Below are positions 5,588 through 6,440 of a DNA stretch of 6,440 nt, piece by piece. Both the position numbers and the translations under genes were made by a program. A model generated the notes under the pieces. That model was given only the letters and a program-made list of their open reading frames with translations, did not search any database and was not told the DNA's origin. The stretch is taken from contig JAIRZN010000170.1 in the NCBI GenBank assembly GCA_031267205.1, positions 1 to 6,440 of the forward strand. The letters are read 5' to 3'. Source of the stretch: Tannerellaceae bacterium. Lineage in GTDB: Bacteria; Bacteroidota; Bacteroidia; Bacteroidales; Tannerellaceae. The stretch's first letter is position 1. The number at the start of each line of letters is the position of its first letter.

Positions 5588-6440
5588 ATGAAACGAACAA
5601 CAGGAACAATCCTTCTCTTACTACTCTTTTGCGGCCTGCCGAAGGCGCAGGTTGATGAAAAACTTAGGAACGACGTCCGCAATACCGGATTCGTACATAG
5701 TCCACTACCGATTGATTACGCTAAATCCTTCGAGACGTTCGGACTGACCAAGAAAGCGCTTCAAACGAATATGCTTTGCGATATGGAAGACATGAGTCGC
5801 TGGTCTCACCGCGGCATCGGCGGCATGGAGCAGACCGGCGAACATAGCATATCAGGTAAACACAGCCTGAGACTGACAGCTCCCGTTACGGCAAAGGAAT
5901 TTCCCGAATGGGGCCTTGGTCTGGGCACGTCGATGGCTTCCTTCGACGTCGGAGGCGTCAACTGGGAAAAATACAACCGCATAATGTTCTACATTTATCC
6001 CGATTGCGAAGGCGCGCGTAGCATATACCTCAACCTCTACGTCGAAAACGACGGCAAGATTAAAGTACCCGACAAGTACGGACGCGAAGGCTACCACGAG
6101 ATCAACCTCATCAACCACCAATGGAACCAATGCTTCGTAGAAATGACCGAACTCTCGCGTGACAAAGTCTCCCGCATCATGTTCGCCATCGAAATATTCG
6201 GTAAGGAAGAAACGATGGGCGACTTCTTCCAGTACGACATCGACGCCGTAGAACTTCAGACCGTCGAAAACCCCGAAGTAGTCAGCGGATGGCAACCCGC
6301 GGCAGGCCGTATCATACACTCCACGACCGGATACCGCCCTGAGAGCGAAAAGTCGGCCATCATAAAGGCCTCAGGCCACGGTGGCAAGTTCCAGCTCGTA
6401 GACTACACCACTAACCAAGTCGCCTTCGAGGGCGATATAA
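5588..6440 (+). CDS. Secreted multidomain protein, probable GH9-family glycosidase N-terminal part, 3'-truncated
   Basis: The frame stays open from ATG 5588 to the window end (284 codons), so the C-terminal part, where any catalytic domain would lie, is not visible. Residues 1-20 (MKRTTGTILLLLLFCGLPKA) form a type I signal peptide; C15 is not in a lipobox. Residues about 63-228 look like a beta-sandwich carbohydrate-binding-type domain: CDMEDMSRWSHRGIGGM, then SISGKHSLRLTAP, YNRIMFYIYPD, and a closing FQYDIDAVELQ, which is the usual ending of such jelly rolls. From about 241, RIIHSTTGYRPESEKSAIIK followed by FQLVDYTTNQVAFEGD resembles the Ig-like domain in front of GH9 catalytic domains (CelD_N type: NQ-GY-P, K-A, F-L-D, V-G). 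GH9 includes endoglucanases, beta-glucosidases and exo-glucosaminidases, so activity is open. It begins 22 bases after the GH20-like stop, in the same operon. The GH9 call is by resemblance only. Confidence 0.65.
   Translation, partial: MKRTTGTILLLLLFCGLPKAQVDEKLRNDVRNTGFVHSPLPIDYAKSFETFGLTKKALQTNMLCDMEDMSRWSHRGIGGMEQTGEHSISGKHSLRLTAPVTAKEFPEWGLGLGTSMASFDVGGVNWEKYNRIMFYIYPDCEGARSIYLNLYVENDGKIKVPDKYGREGYHEINLINHQWNQCFVEMTELSRDKVSRIMFAIEIFGKEETMGDFFQYDIDAVELQTVENPEVVSGWQPAAGRIIHSTTGYRPESEKSAIIKASGHGGKFQLVDYTTNQVAFEGDI

Noticed and set aside
5852..6319. Minus-strand open frame of 155 codons opposite the last gene
   Set aside because: The plus-strand frame here carries a signal peptide and recognisable domains through the same region. 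The antisense translation is low-complexity (Val/Phe/Asp/Glu-rich) shadow.
1..6440. CRISPR arrays, tRNA/rRNA genes, insertion sequences or attachment sites
   Set aside because: No spaced direct repeats, no tRNA-like cloverleaf, no transposase frame and no terminal inverted repeats were seen. Apart from three short gaps the window is continuous coding sequence.

Overview
The window is a stretch of a Bacteroidota, probably Bacteroidales, genome carrying part of a polysaccharide utilization locus (PUL). The evidence is a SusC/RagA-type TonB-dependent transporter followed directly by a SusD/RagB-type lipoprotein, start codons without clear Shine-Dalgarno sequences, and a TAnnTTTG-type -7 element in the only sizeable gap. 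Base composition looks moderate to fairly high in GC for the order and ATA is a common isoleucine codon. This does not fix a genus.

All genes are on the + strand. Positions 1-2724 hold a SusC-like transporter cut at its 5' end by the window edge. After 12 bases comes a complete SusD-like lipoprotein (2737-4323). A 141-base gap (4324-4464) follows, and it holds a perfect 8-bp-arm palindrome, a candidate promoter -7 element, a strong GC-rich hairpin and a 7-codon mini-ORF that overlaps the next start codon. Next is a secreted single-domain GH20-like glycosidase (4465-5565) with an intact Asp-Glu catalytic pair. After 22 bases begins a secreted multidomain protein (5588 to the window end, truncated). 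It has a jelly-roll-like N-terminal domain and then the beginning of what looks like the Ig-like domain that precedes GH9 catalytic domains.

The expected division of labour is as follows. The SusC/SusD pair captures and imports an oligosaccharide across the outer membrane. The GH20-like enzyme and the putative GH9-type enzyme, both with type I signal peptides, then cut it, most likely in the periplasm. A substrate with beta-linked N-acetylhexosamine or glucosamine residues would fit GH20 plus GH9, but this is inference. No regulator (SusR, HTCS or ECF-sigma/anti-sigma) and no obvious surface endo-enzyme lies inside the window.

I see no clearly new system. The parts most worth a second look are the structured SusD-GH20 gap, the cysteine quartet around the GH20 active site, and the N-terminal architecture of the last protein.
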